A stretch of DNA of 64,000 bases from Paenibacillus tengchongensis (GTDB lineage: Bacteria > Bacillota > Bacilli > Paenibacillales > Paenibacillaceae): contig NZ_WACP01000001.1 of assembly GCF_008973665.1 (NCBI RefSeq), forward strand, positions 310,001 to 374,000. Reading direction: 5' to 3'. Within the stretch, counting starts at the first letter, position 1. Every line of letters begins with the position of its first letter. Position numbers and translations under genes: made by a program. Under the pieces are notes generated by a model. The model searched no databases, was not told where the DNA came from, and saw nothing but the letters and a program-made list of their open reading frames with translations. Shown here in pieces: positions 33,761-43,636 of the stretch.

Positions 33761-34321
33761 TTAAGCTCTCCATTCTCTCGTTACCTGTATCATCTCCTGG
33801 CCCGAAAAATCGGCCTTATAGATGTCCGGCATGGAGGTGGACTCCCAGAAGTCAAAGTCATACCGGGGATTAAAAGCGTTCAGCAGCAGCGTCATCAGGT
33901 CGCCATGCGTTCCAATCACCAGGGTTTGCCCGGAATGCCGGTTCAGCAGCTCCCTGATCACTGCAGCGCCTCTCCTCTGCGCTTCCCTGCTGGACTCCCC
34001 TCCGGGATAGGAGCAGGAGAAGTCGCGGTACACCGCCTGCTTCGCTCCATAGAAGCTGCTGCCGGTGATGTCCCCGATCATCCGCTCTTTGAGCTCATCG
34101 ATGAGATGTATCTCCTGTCCCCTCTCCTCCGCCAGCGGCTTGATCGTACGGATTGCACGCTCGTAGGGGCTGGAATAGAAACGGTCAATCGCCCGGTTAC
34201 GCAAAGTCAGCCGCACCTGCTCCGCATCCTGCTGTCCCTTAGCGGATAACCCCCGTGTGAGTTCCCTCCCCGCAACATAGGGAGATTCGGCATGGCGGAT
34301 GAAATAGATGATTGTGTTCAA
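33761..34321 (-). CDS. Histidine phosphatase-family protein
   Basis: 186 residues from TTG at 34321 (AAGGAGAG upstream). IIYFIRHAESPY carries the RHG-like motif (RHA), with the second catalytic His in TLVIGTHGDLMTLL and Arg in SSPYERAIRTIKPLAEE. Length is typical of phosphoglycerate-mutase-like small-molecule phosphatases. Substrate unknown. Confidence 0.87.
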   Translation of the reverse strand: MNTIIYFIRHAESPYVAGRELTRGLSAKGQQDAEQVRLTLRNRAIDRFYSSPYERAIRTIKPLAEERGQEIHLIDELKERMIGDITGSSFYGAKQAVYRDFSCSYPGGESSREAQRRGAAVIRELLNRHSGQTLVIGTHGDLMTLLLNAFNPRYDFDFWESTSMPDIYKADFSGQEMIQVTREWRA

Positions 34322-34526
34322 GTGTGGGCTCTCCTTATGTACTCGTTTAAAAATTATCAGCATAACTTTCGAAGCGAAGCATTCCACTCCACTTTTCAAA
34401 CTTGTCAAACTCAGCTGCAGAGTTTGACTTCGGACATAGTAGTACATTGAATAACCCGTTTGGCATTCCAGCGGGTCACCTTACTTCAAACCACTGTTGG
34501 TTTATTGAACTAAAGTTTCCGTTAAT

Positions 34527-34868
34527 TCATCCTTTGTATGCTATTCCGTCAATCATCAAAAGACAATCAGGGTCAAAAAAATCTGTCGTAGAAGTCATCC
34601 TAGCAGGGAATTTATCCTTTTCAAAATATTCGCAAAAAACCTGTTCCATTTCAGGTAAGTCCTTAATGTACTTTAGGTATACATTCACCTTAACAACATT
34701 ATCCAGTGGTATATCAAGTTGATTCAGAGTCTCTTTTAAGTGCGAGAAAGTATTGTGAAGCTGTTCTGTAAAGTTCTGTCCAAACCCCCGATGTAATCCG
34801 AGAAACACATAGTCACCAGCTGCAACAGCAGATGAATAACTAAATGGTGTTGAAATTCGATTTATCAT
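34527..34868 (-). CDS. RidA/YjgF-family protein
   Basis: About 113 residues; ATG at 34868 has AGGAGG at 9 bases, while an ATG two codons upstream is at 3 bases. Typical segments: PFSYSSAVAAGDYVFLG, FSHLKETLNQLDIPLDNVVK VNVYLKYIKDLPEMEQVFCE, FPARMTSTT. The Arg in ARMTST matches the conserved RidA Arg. Likely deaminates reactive enamines/imines or a related substrate. Confidence 0.85.
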   Translation of the reverse strand: MINRISTPFSYSSAVAAGDYVFLGLHRGFGQNFTEQLHNTFSHLKETLNQLDIPLDNVVKVNVYLKYIKDLPEMEQVFCEYFEKDKFPARMTSTTDFFDPDCLLMIDGIAYKG

Positions 34869-35150
34869 ATACATGAGCCTCCTATGTATTAAGTTTAAAC
34901 ATATTTTAGAACATACGTTCCCTGATGTAAATATTTTCTTTTATTGGATCTCCACGCTATCCTGCCTGTTAGCTTGATGAATCTCTTTTATCGAGAGTTA
35001 TATTGATTGATGCACAGTACGAAGAAAAGGCGTCCAGGACTTTAATGCCTAAGTCTTGAGTGCCACTCTTTCCGTTGAACTAATGTTCTCGTTAGATTAA
35101 CCCGCAATTTTCCCATTCTTAATCATGAGCTTCAAATGGGGAGGCAACTC

Positions 35151-35401
35151 CTAATCCTTAAGATGCTCATACTTAATTACTTCTACCGTACCCATACGTT
35201 TAACGGTTCAAGAAATGGAGCGAACGTAGGCTTTTCATTCAGTTTGTCCTTGTAATAGATGTCTAATTGTTCTTGTATTTCGGACGTTAACAAGGTAAGT
35301 ATGACCCTATATGGGTCTGCATCCGTTTTAGGGTAAGCTGTTTGAATTGAGGTTAAAAAACAAATTGTGATCAGAGCACATGTCATTACACTGCGTCGCA
35401 T
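35151..35401 (-). pseudogene. DUF3888-like exported protein, frameshifted
   Basis: ATG at 35401 follows GGGTGATCTCC. Signal peptide MRRSVMTCALITICFLTSIQ then PYRVILTLLTSEIQEQLDIY YKDKLNEKPTFAPFLEPL, resembling DUF3888. The frame stops at 35183, but the -1/+1 neighbour continues as VKRMGTVEVIKYEHLKD to 35151. The expected C-terminal half is missing. Probably a decayed gene; the short form could also be genuine. Confidence 0.5.
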
Positions 35402-35410
35402 GGAGATCAC

Positions 35411-36075
35411 CCTTCAGTTTTTATAGTAACTAAATTAGTCTGCCAGTTAGCCGAATAGGCAGCCAATGATCATAACCACAGATGCCAAACTACAAAGTGT
35501 AATGTAATGGGTGTCCCTGTAGACATATGGATAGGGGATCATCTGTGTGGGAAAAATCAAATGATAAGCAGCTAAAGCTCATCGGCGATTCAACCTGAAA
35601 TACATGATAAAATTGTAACAGATTCATTCTTATCATCAACATCATAGATAATATGAGCTTCCGCCAGGAAGCCTAAGGTAATATAGTCCAAAAAGCAGAG
35701 TCATTGAGCGTTATGATAGTACCTTTTGTATGCGGATCATATGACAAGGTTTGCTTGGAATATCGATACAATTCTTGGGGTCTTTTAATTAAAAACTTCC
35801 TCATGTTACGAAGATTGCTTCTTGCTTCCTCGTCTCAAACTACTTTATATTTAGACATCCGTCACCCCGTTACCAAAAAACGATCACACTCAGTTCTTCT
35901 TCAAGGGATGCATAAAGTTCACTGACATTAACCAACTCTAATGATGACTGCCGCTATAAGGTTGGACCATCGCCTCCAGTTAGCTTTAATAAGCTCTCAT
36001 CGATTTTTATAGGGTTTGATGCATAGACGAGCATACTGGACCGTTGACGCAAACTTTGAAGGAAGGATTACACGG
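35411..36075. other. Intergenic region with decayed coding remnants
   Basis: About 660 bases with no intact gene. On the minus strand 35588-35700 is open as LDYITLGFLAEAHIIYDVDD, then KNESVTILSCISG, which reads like the tail of a RelE-type or related small protein. 35870-35930 has ELYASLEEELSVI. Both are too short to name. Confidence 0.4.
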
Positions 36076-36079
36076 TGAG

Positions 36080-36523
36080 TTAGTCAAGTTTAATAAACTT
36101 ATCAAAGCAGTATGAATCTTTGTCATAGCCATTTTGCTCATAGAAAGCATGAGCCCCGGTTCGCTTCATCCCGCTGCATAAAATGATGCTGGATATTCCG
36201 CAATCTTTCGCATGATTTTCAATGTATCTTAGCAGTTCAGTGCCTACCTTATGTCGCTGAAAATCATTATGTACAGCAAGTCCGGTTATATGCAGATAAT
36301 CATTCGCAGACCCTACGGCTAATGCATGGACGCTAGATATAAAACCAACAACATGGTTCTCAATTAACGCAACAAACGTCTTGTAATTGCCTACCTTTCT
36401 CATCTGTTCCATCTTAATGTGAAAGCTCTCATACGTAACAGTATGAACGCCAAGTACATTGTTCCATAAGAAAACAACTTCAGTATAATCGTCTTCAATA
36501 ATTTCTCGTATCTTAATTTCCAT
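36080..36523 (-). CDS. GNAT-family N-acetyltransferase
   Basis: 147 residues from ATG at 36523 (GGAGGCAGG upstream). IKIREIIEDDYTEVVFLWNN begins the fold; the acetyl-CoA loop is present as LAVHNDFQRHKVGTELLRYI (Q/R-x-x-G-x-G/T motif), and AHAFYEQNGYDKD is the usual C-terminal motif. Substrate unknown. Lower GC than the neighbours, next to the CRISPR array. Confidence 0.87.
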   Translation of the reverse strand: MEIKIREIIEDDYTEVVFLWNNVLGVHTVTYESFHIKMEQMRKVGNYKTFVALIENHVVGFISSVHALAVGSANDYLHITGLAVHNDFQRHKVGTELLRYIENHAKDCGISSIILCSGMKRTGAHAFYEQNGYDKDSYCFDKFIKLD

Positions 36524-36711
36524 ACCTGCCTCCATAATTAAATGTCCTAATAAAGAAAGTAATGATAATTAAATAAACAATCCTTCTCGTTAACTTAAAG
36601 AAATTTCCCCATCAAGAGCCATAGTAATTGTTGCACATTCCGACGAAGCGATTCCACGCACTTTATAAGGGGTGCGACGGAACTTGTAACGGCAATAGTA
36701 GCTGTCCGTCA

Positions 36712-39700
36712 GATTTCAATCTACGCACTCCGTACGGAGTACGACGTTTTGGATAGTCTGGACAACTACCATTTTAGGCTATTTCAATCCACGCACTACA
36801 TACGGAGTGCGACTAAATCTGTCCATAGTGATACGATACCGGAGTAATTTCAATCCACGCACTCCATACGGAGTGCGACACAGCGAGTGCATCACACGTA
36901 AGATGACCCCGGAGATTTCAATCCACGCAATCCATACGGAGTGCGACGATACCAAAGGTAACCGAGCTTGCCGGACTCGCAATTTCAATCCACGCACTCC
37001 ATACGGAGTGCGACTTTTGTTGCCTCCTATCGCGCCAGTAGACACTGATTTCAATCCACGCACTCCATACGGAGTGCGACCCGGACATTGCCGGACTACT
37101 GCTGGACGGTGATTATTTCAATCCACGCACTCCATACGGAGTGCGACAGACACCAAACCATTCCTGGATACTCGTCTTAAATTTCAATCCACGCACTCCA
37201 TACGGAGTGCGACGGAAAGATGTACGGTCATTACTTCAAGAAATCTTATTTCAATCCACGCACTCCATACGGAGTGCGACGCAGGTGACCTTCAATTTCC
37301 TATATTCGATGCAATTTCAATCCACGCACTCCATACGGAGTGCGACCAATCCACCATTTGTGGGACAATGCGGTAAATAGTGATTTCAATCCACGCACTC
37401 CATACGGAGTGCGACCCACAGCGCGGCAGCAATGATGAGTTTTTTTACGATTTAAATCCACGCACTCCATACGGAGTGCGACGGAAGCTCATCAAGCAAT
37501 TTGCCCTCAATATCAAAATTTCAATCCACGCACTCCATACGGAGTGCGACGAGTCACCCGTACTGCGGTCAGATCCGACGCAAAGATTTCAATCCACGCA
37601 CTCCATACGGAGTGCGACTGCAGTCTTGTTAACCAAAACACGTTGCAGCAAATTATTTCAATCCACGCACTCCATACGGAGTGCGACTATCAGGATTATG
37701 AGTAACTTCCAAAGCTCTGAAATTTCAATCCACGCACTCCATACGGAGTGCGACGCTGTCTTTTATTGCGTTTGTACGACGGGAGAATTTAGATTTCAAT
37801 CCACGCACTCCATACGGAGTGCGACCCGCCGGGCCAATAAAGATGTGCCCTCTTGTTGTCAATTTCAATCCACGCACTCCATACGGAGTGCGACGAAGGA
37901 TTTCAGGCTCTGGGACTCAATGCAAATATTTCAATCCACGCACTCCATACGGAGTGCGACAACGAACTGAAGCGGGATATTGGTCCGAATGGTTTATTTC
38001 AATCCACGCACTCCATACGGAGTGCGACGATAACTCTATATACGGGATCGGTAGGGTCAGGATTTCAATCCACGCACTCCATACGGAGTGCGACGTTCTC
38101 CTTAAGGCGCTGTTCCAGCAGGTCGGGATTTCAATCCACGCACTCCATACGGAGTGCGACTTTTTATCAAAAATTACTCTTCACCACCTCTTCTATTTCA
38201 ATCCACGCACTCCATACGGAGTGCGACCAGGATCAACGCCGTACAGTTCCCAAACCGCCTATTTCAATCCACGCACTCCATACGGAGTGCGACGCGACGA
38301 TCATGATAGACCGATCTTCCTGCGGGATTTCAATCCACGCACTCCATACGGAGTGCGACTAGGTGTTACCGATCAGGTAGTTCGATTTGCGGTATTTCAA
38401 TCCACGCACTCCATACGGAGTGCGACGGATACACAATGCCGCACTGGTAAACTACGGGCTATTTCAATCCACGCACTCCATACGGAGTGCGACGCCGAAC
38501 ACAAGGAATATGAGAAGTGGGTCGAAATTTCAATCCACGCACTCCATACGGAGTGCGACGATTTTGGAAGTCAAACGCACTTTAGGCAGATTATTTCAAT
38601 CCACGCACTCCATACGGAGTGCGACGATTTTGGAAGTCAAACGCACTTTAGGCAGATTATTTCAATCCACGCACTCCATACGGAGTGCGACTTCATTCAA
38701 AACCGTTTCCATTTGACCGTCATTAATTTCAATCCACGCACTCCATACGGAGTGCGACCTAGTGCTGGCCCCATTTTTGTATGGGCGGATGATATTTCAA
38801 TCCACGCACTCCATACGGAGTGCGACGATAAGTAATTCTGAGGCAACCCGTAGGGCTAGGATTTCAATCCACGCACTCCATACGGAGTGCGACTACCTTG
38901 AACGGCAGGATAAGGTTACAGACGTTATTTCAATCCACGCACTCCATACGGAGTGCGACTCTATGCAGATTCTCAAACGATTTGATGGCAAGATTTCAAT
39001 CCACGCACTCCATACGGAGTGCGACCTGCGGTTACAACATCATAACTAGCAAGATCACGCTATTTCAATCCACGCACTCCATACGGAGTGCGACACATTC
39101 GGCAGCCAGATAATTGTACACGTAGCTTTTATTTCAATCCACGCACTCCATACGGAGTGCGACTTTTCTTGCTTATCTGTCTCCATATCAAACGCTATTT
39201 CAATCCACGCACTCCATACGGAGTGCGACTTTTCTTGCTTATCTGTCTCCATATCAAACGCTATTTCAATCCACGCACTCCATACGGAGTGCGACCTAGT
39301 TATGATGTTGTAACCGCATCACATTGGGCATTTCAATCCACGCACTCCATACGGAGTGCGACGGAAAGTATACGATTAGCCGGACATCGATCGCTATTTC
39401 AATCCACGCACTCCATACGGAGTGCGACTGCAACTGGGTTTACAAGATACTACGTGGACACGTACGATTTCAATCCACGCACTCCATACGGAGTGCGACG
39501 ACATGAGAAGAATTAGGGAGATTGCTGCAATGATTTCAATCCACGCACTCCATACGGAGTGCGACAGCAGCTGCTACAGCGCGGGCCCGGGCGACATATC
39601 AATTTCAATCCACGCACTCCATACGGAGTGCGACTACGTCAGATCCTTCAGATCCGCCAGTATAGTTATTTCAATCCACGCACTCCATACGGAGTGCGAC

Positions 39701-40173
39701 GGGAAGCTTGAGCACTCTTCAACGAATTCCTTGGTATTTCAATCCACGCACTCCATACGGAGTGCGACCTTCAGTGTCTCGTTGCTGGGATCGTCTTTAA
39801 GTTATTTCAATCCACGCACTCCATACGGAGTGCGACTTGTGCGGGGGTGTTACTGGCCCCCCCGCTGGGATTTCAATCCACGCACTCCATACGGAGTGCG
39901 ACTACTTCCTTCGCTAACTCTAGCGCAAGGCGCGTTAATTTCAATCCACGCACTCCATACGGAGTGCGACGTAATTATAAACGGTTTCGTGGAGGTATTC
40001 CGGTATTTCAATCCACGCACTCCATACGGAGTGCGACCCTGTGCGGTAGGTCTGCCCTGGTACAAGGCGTTATTTCAATCCACGCACTCCATACGGAGTG
40101 CGACGGCGATGTGTTCTCCGTTCATGCCGCAAATATCATGATTTCAATCCACGCACTCCATACGGAGTGCGAC
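36712..40173 (-). CRISPR. CRISPR array 1 (type I-C repeat, about 52 repeats)
   Basis: 33-base repeats; on the + strand they start ATTTCAATCCACGCACTCC, then ATAC and GGAGTGCGAC. I count 52 from 36712 to 40141, with spacers of about 33-37 bases. An 8-bp stem CGCACTCC/GGAGTGCG encloses ATAC. Repeats degrade at the low-coordinate end (36712, 36781, 36915, 37450), with a further decayed unit at 36650-36678; the high-coordinate end next to the leader and cas2 is perfect. Transcription is therefore minus. Two spacers occur as adjacent identical pairs (38560/38626 and 39164/39230). Confidence 0.98.
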
Positions 40174-40359
40174 AGCGAAAAATCGCCGACCCATCGCCGC
40201 TAAGCATTGAACGGAGAATTTATCGCAGCTTCCAATCCCAAAATCATATTGATCACATCTTGACAATCCATGTTCATCCGCACTTTCGACAACGATCGAC
40301 GAATTCTGAGGTGCGAATCTCCCGGGAAAATCATGGGAGCTTGGCATTCGCACCTGAGC
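40174..40359 (-). promoter_or_regulatory. Leader of CRISPR array 1
   Basis: Non-coding, between cas2 and the perfect end of array 1. It contains at 40308-40355 the conserved block GAGGTGCGAA ... CATGGGAGCTTGGCATTCGC ACCT, an inverted repeat shared with the array 2 leader. The bases touching the first repeat (AGCGA) are also shared with leader 2. Expected to hold the pre-crRNA promoter and adaptation signals. Confidence 0.85.
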
Positions 40360-40650
40360 TTACAAGATCAACGGTCCCTCCATATCGTAGGAACTCTTGG
40401 CTCCGATATGTTCCACCTTGGTCTTATGCTTCTCACCCAGATTGTAGAACCGCAGACTATCCGTTTCCTCGTCTATCAGCTTTTCCAGTTCAAACTTTAA
40501 TTTACGGAACTCTGTAGCATCAACGATACATTCAAATACAGAATTTTGCACCCGCTGGCCGTAATCCAAACACTTCTTCGAGACTTGGGATAGACGCCGT
40601 CTTCCTTCTTTATTCTTCGTGCTTACATCATAAGTGATCAGTACAAGCAA
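40360..40650 (-). CDS. cas2: CRISPR-associated Cas2 (type I-C)
   Basis: 96 residues from TTG at 40650 (AGGGGGT upstream). LLVLITYDVSTKNKEGRRRL carries the conserved Asp of the ferredoxin-like fold; QVSKKCLDYGQRVQNSVFEC is typical. With Cas1 it forms the spacer integration complex. Begins 11 bases after cas1; last gene of the cas operon, followed by the leader of array 1. Confidence 0.95.
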   Translation of the reverse strand: MLVLITYDVSTKNKEGRRRLSQVSKKCLDYGQRVQNSVFECIVDATEFRKLKFELEKLIDEETDSLRFYNLGEKHKTKVEHIGAKSSYDMEGPLIL

Positions 40651-40660
40651 CTTATACCCC

Positions 40661-41692
40661 CTACTTCCATAAGAATGGCGGATACTCGTCCAGATCCCCG
40701 CGCAATTTACGAGCCAACAGTAGAGCTTGGGCATGCGGAACAAGTCCCCATGAGATTTTTTCATTTAAATAGGGATGGATGATTTTCTCCTGTTTCTTTT
40801 CCTGCCAGGCAATCAAAACCTGCTTACGGGTTGAGTCATCCATGATTACGGCGCCGTTTTCTTTACGTTGAAATCCTTTGGCTTGAATCTGCTTTTTATT
40901 AATCAAGGAGAGGACAAAACGGTCTGCATAAATACCTCGTAGCTCCTCCATCATATCAAGCGCAAGCGATGCCCGGCCGGGCCGATCCCGATGCATAAAT
41001 CCCACGTAGGCATCCAGCCCCACACCCTCAAGCGCGGAGCCCACATCATTGGAAAGTAGCGTGTATACAAACGACAACAATGCATTTACGTTATCTAAAG
41101 GTGGGCGTTTATTTCGTCCATGAAAATAAAAGTCTTCTTTTTGCTGAAGAATAAGTTCATCGAAAACGGAATTGTATTGGACCGCCGCGGTTCCTTCCAA
41201 ACCGCGCAGAATGTCGAGGTCCTCCACGTCCCGTACAACCTTCATGATCTCCGAGAGTGAGGCCGATATCTTCTTCAATTTCCCTACGTCCAGCCTAAGT
41301 GCGTAATCCCGGGTAGCCCGTTCCAAGATCCACTTGGCGTTATAAATCTTTCCAAGAATCATATTCCTGCCAAGTAAAGCACTTCTGCGCTCATCGTCGG
41401 AGATTCGATACTGCTCTTTGCGCAGGACCACATTCCCACGGCTCTCACCCGTCACTCTGGCCACAAAACGCCCATTATGGGTTAAAAAAGTCAGACCGAT
41501 GTTGCGCTCTGCGCATGTACCCATCAGTGCAGGGCTTGCACCGGTGTACCCAAAAGTACAGATAGCCTCCAAGTTATGCAGCGGGTAACGTTGCAGCACT
41601 GTCTCCTCTTTTTTGACTACTACATTCTCCCCATCAAGTGACAAATAAGCCTCCGGCGTTGTTACAAACAAGGTATTAAGCAGCTTCTTCAT
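40661..41692 (-). CDS. cas1: CRISPR-associated Cas1 (type I-C)
   Basis: 343 residues, ATGA overlap with cas4. Metal-binding residues: Glu in LRGLEGTAAVQYN, His in VGFMHRDRPGRASLALDMME, and acidic residues in MMEELRG. The N-terminus KKLLNTLFVTTPEAYLSLDG and LNEKISWGLVPHAQALLLAR near the end match I-C Cas1. Integrase that inserts new spacers with Cas2 and Cas4. Looks intact. Confidence 0.96.
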   Translation of the reverse strand: MKKLLNTLFVTTPEAYLSLDGENVVVKKEETVLQRYPLHNLEAICTFGYTGASPALMGTCAERNIGLTFLTHNGRFVARVTGESRGNVVLRKEQYRISDDERRSALLGRNMILGKIYNAKWILERATRDYALRLDVGKLKKISASLSEIMKVVRDVEDLDILRGLEGTAAVQYNSVFDELILQQKEDFYFHGRNKRPPLDNVNALLSFVYTLLSNDVGSALEGVGLDAYVGFMHRDRPGRASLALDMMEELRGIYADRFVLSLINKKQIQAKGFQRKENGAVIMDDSTRKQVLIAWQEKKQEKIIHPYLNEKISWGLVPHAQALLLARKLRGDLDEYPPFLWK

Positions 41693-42348
41693 TCGTTTAA
41701 CCTGCTTTCAATATAGCTGGCAACGCTTCTACGTTCCATCATCTGGGGCAGACAGACCCTATTCAGTGAACAGCTCTCACAATGTGGCCCCGCCTTGGCT
41801 TTAGGGGTATAACGCCTTGAATAATAGCCGTGCATTTCTTGGAATGTGTCCTGAATTCTTTGGCGGTCAGAGTCTGTAATCGGAATTTCAACCCTGTGCT
41901 TAATCTCATCGTAAAATAAATAGCCCGCCGTTATCTCGCAGGCCAGCATTTCTTCCAAACATATGGCTTGAGCAATTAATTGTGAACGGTCAGAATCATC
42001 TTTCTTCGGCTTTCCTCTTTTGTACTCCACGGGGTATGGCAGATAGGTTCCTTCTTCGCCGGAAAGCGGGACCCCCAAAGGGTCCCGGACAAACTCAACC
42101 ACGTCGCAAATTCCGCTAATGCCAAGCTGGCGGAACTGGACGGGGAGCGCACGGACAATCAGCTTATCGCCTCTTTTCTCCCGCAAGTGGGGTTGATCGG
42201 CCACTCGATGGATATAGCTGCCTTCAAGCGTTCGTACATTCTCCGCCCACTGCTGTTCAATGTGAATTAGCGCCCACTGCCGCCGGCAGAAATTAAAGTG
42301 CTGAATGCCTGACAGCATGAGGAAATCGTCTTCGTTATAGTCCGTCAT
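41689..42348 (-). CDS. cas4: CRISPR-associated Cas4 (type I-C)
   Basis: 219 residues; start overlaps the cas7 end by 14 bases. RecB-type nuclease: first Fe-S Cys in GIQHFNFCRRQWALIHI, the QxxxY/K region PVEYKRGKPKKDDSDRSQLI AQAICLEEML, and the C-terminal cluster CESCSLNRVC. It trims and orients prespacers so that spacers next to a correct PAM are taken. Confidence 0.95.
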   Translation of the reverse strand: MTDYNEDDFLMLSGIQHFNFCRRQWALIHIEQQWAENVRTLEGSYIHRVADQPHLREKRGDKLIVRALPVQFRQLGISGICDVVEFVRDPLGVPLSGEEGTYLPYPVEYKRGKPKKDDSDRSQLIAQAICLEEMLACEITAGYLFYDEIKHRVEIPITDSDRQRIQDTFQEMHGYYSRRYTPKAKAGPHCESCSLNRVCLPQMMERRSVASYIESRLNE

Positions 42349-43210
42349 AAATCTGGACTTCTAGACCGTCGAGGGGCTCTACGGAATAAATATATCGCTT
42401 GTAAGTATGCAATTCCGATTCGGTGACATCAGGGTTAGGCTCAATATGCAAAGAACGATGGACCTTCGCAGATGAATATTGTCCTAGCTTCGAACGATGT
42501 TCCCACCAATACACATAATGTACCTCCATACTGCCATCAGGCCGGGCTGATGACGAGTCATTTGCGAATAAAGTGCGGAGAGCTTCCTTAATTTTTTCTG
42601 CGTCTTCGGAGGTAAACCCAGTCTTCTCCGCAAGTTGGGTGTTGATGCTTCCTTTAAGAACGTATACACCGAAATCAACCCGGTGCTTCATGCCCATGGT
42701 GTCGGAACCGCGTTTGTCTGGGTCACTGGCCGAGGTTACGGAATTCACACTTTTGGTAATTTGCATGCTGCTAATGTCGATACGTTCCAAGCTAACTGCT
42801 GTATGTAGGGAGACGGGACCACGGATGCCTACCGACACATCAGTTCCGCTAAAAGCAAACACCTGACCAAAGCTGCGTACATCTATCCAAGAGCGACAGG
42901 CCGCTTCGGCATACAATTCCTTGTTTGCCTTTTTGCCTTTGGCGTGCTCCTGTACCATCTCGTTCGCATCTACCCGGTCCTTGATCGAACGGTACCCGTC
43001 GTCCCTCCGATCATCCGATTGTACCAGAATGCTCTCCCCCATATCCTGCAGGCGGTTACGAATTTTGCGTTTGATGCAGACATCGGATATTTCCCCGAAG
43101 CCATCATAGTTCTGCCGTGGACGGTTTCCGTTCAGCGGATCTCCGTTGGGATTGGCATTATGGACAGACAGTACAACAGCAAAGTCAATTTTATGATCTA
43201 GTACGGACAT
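42335..43210 (-). CDS. cas7c: Cascade backbone subunit Cas7 (Csd2, type I-C)
   Basis: 291 residues starting directly after the cas8c stop. HKIDFAVVLSVHNANPNGDP LNGNRPRQN is the Csd2 hallmark, followed by SDVCIKRKIRNRLQ, CRSWIDVRSFGQVFAF and GVYVLKGSINTQLAEKTGF. Several copies coat the crRNA guide in the surveillance complex. Intact. Confidence 0.96.
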   Translation of the reverse strand: MSVLDHKIDFAVVLSVHNANPNGDPLNGNRPRQNYDGFGEISDVCIKRKIRNRLQDMGESILVQSDDRRDDGYRSIKDRVDANEMVQEHAKGKKANKELYAEAACRSWIDVRSFGQVFAFSGTDVSVGIRGPVSLHTAVSLERIDISSMQITKSVNSVTSASDPDKRGSDTMGMKHRVDFGVYVLKGSINTQLAEKTGFTSEDAEKIKEALRTLFANDSSSARPDGSMEVHYVYWWEHRSKLGQYSSAKVHRSLHIEPNPDVTESELHTYKRYIYSVEPLDGLEVQIYDGL

Positions 43211-43636
43211 TTAAATCTCTCCTTCTATTTGTTCATTTTGGTCTGCTGATTCTTCTCCTGTATCTGTTGTGCTTCCAGAATTCTTGTCCTTTTTGCTCGT
43301 ATACCAATCATTGCGCTGACTATAATAACCAAGTAAATACAATCCCGTTAACGGTGTATCATTAAAATCTTCAAATTTAAACATTGAACCAATCTCAGCT
43401 AGTAATTTAATATATTTGTTCGCTTCTATTCCCATTCTCTCTTGATAAGGCTGCAAATTAGATGCGATTACCTTCCATGTACGGCTCGGATGCTGAGCAA
43501 AAGCGTTCATATAACGTATTGCATTGGTTGCCCGCTTCTCTTCCCTTCCTAAAGCATTCCGTTCCAATAAATCCGCAATAGCCAGCATTCTGCCGAATAG
43601 ATAACTGCGATCCGTCGTTTCCGTATTTAAGGCCAC
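43211..43636 (-). CDS. cas11c: Candidate Cas11c small subunit by internal start in cas8c
   Basis: A GTG at 43636 lies in frame with cas8c and is preceded by GGCAGGGG six bases upstream. It would give 141 residues beginning [20 protein letters not shown]. In other I-C systems the helical C-terminus of Cas8c is made separately as Cas11c; this start is at the right place. Predicted from sequence only. Confidence 0.5.
   Translation of the reverse strand: MALNTETTDRSYLFGRMLAIADLLERNALGREEKRATNAIRYMNAFAQHPSRTWKVIASNLQPYQERMGIEANKYIKLLAEIGSMFKFEDFNDTPLTGLYLLGYYSQRNDWYTSKKDKNSGSTTDTGEESADQNEQIEGEI

Noticed and set aside
35588-35700. Possible RelE-type toxin remnant on the minus strand
   Set aside because: Only about 38 codons are open and the similarity is by eye; mentioned in the intergenic entry but not called.
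35704-35925. + strand ORF of 73 codons
   Set aside because: No ribosome site and no recognisable pattern; probably chance.
36779-40141. Many long open frames rich in FQSTHSIRSAT, ISIHALHTECD or FNPRTPYGVR
   Set aside because: They are translations of CRISPR repeats; the repeat lacks stops in several frames. Not proteins. The same holds for 50344-53701.
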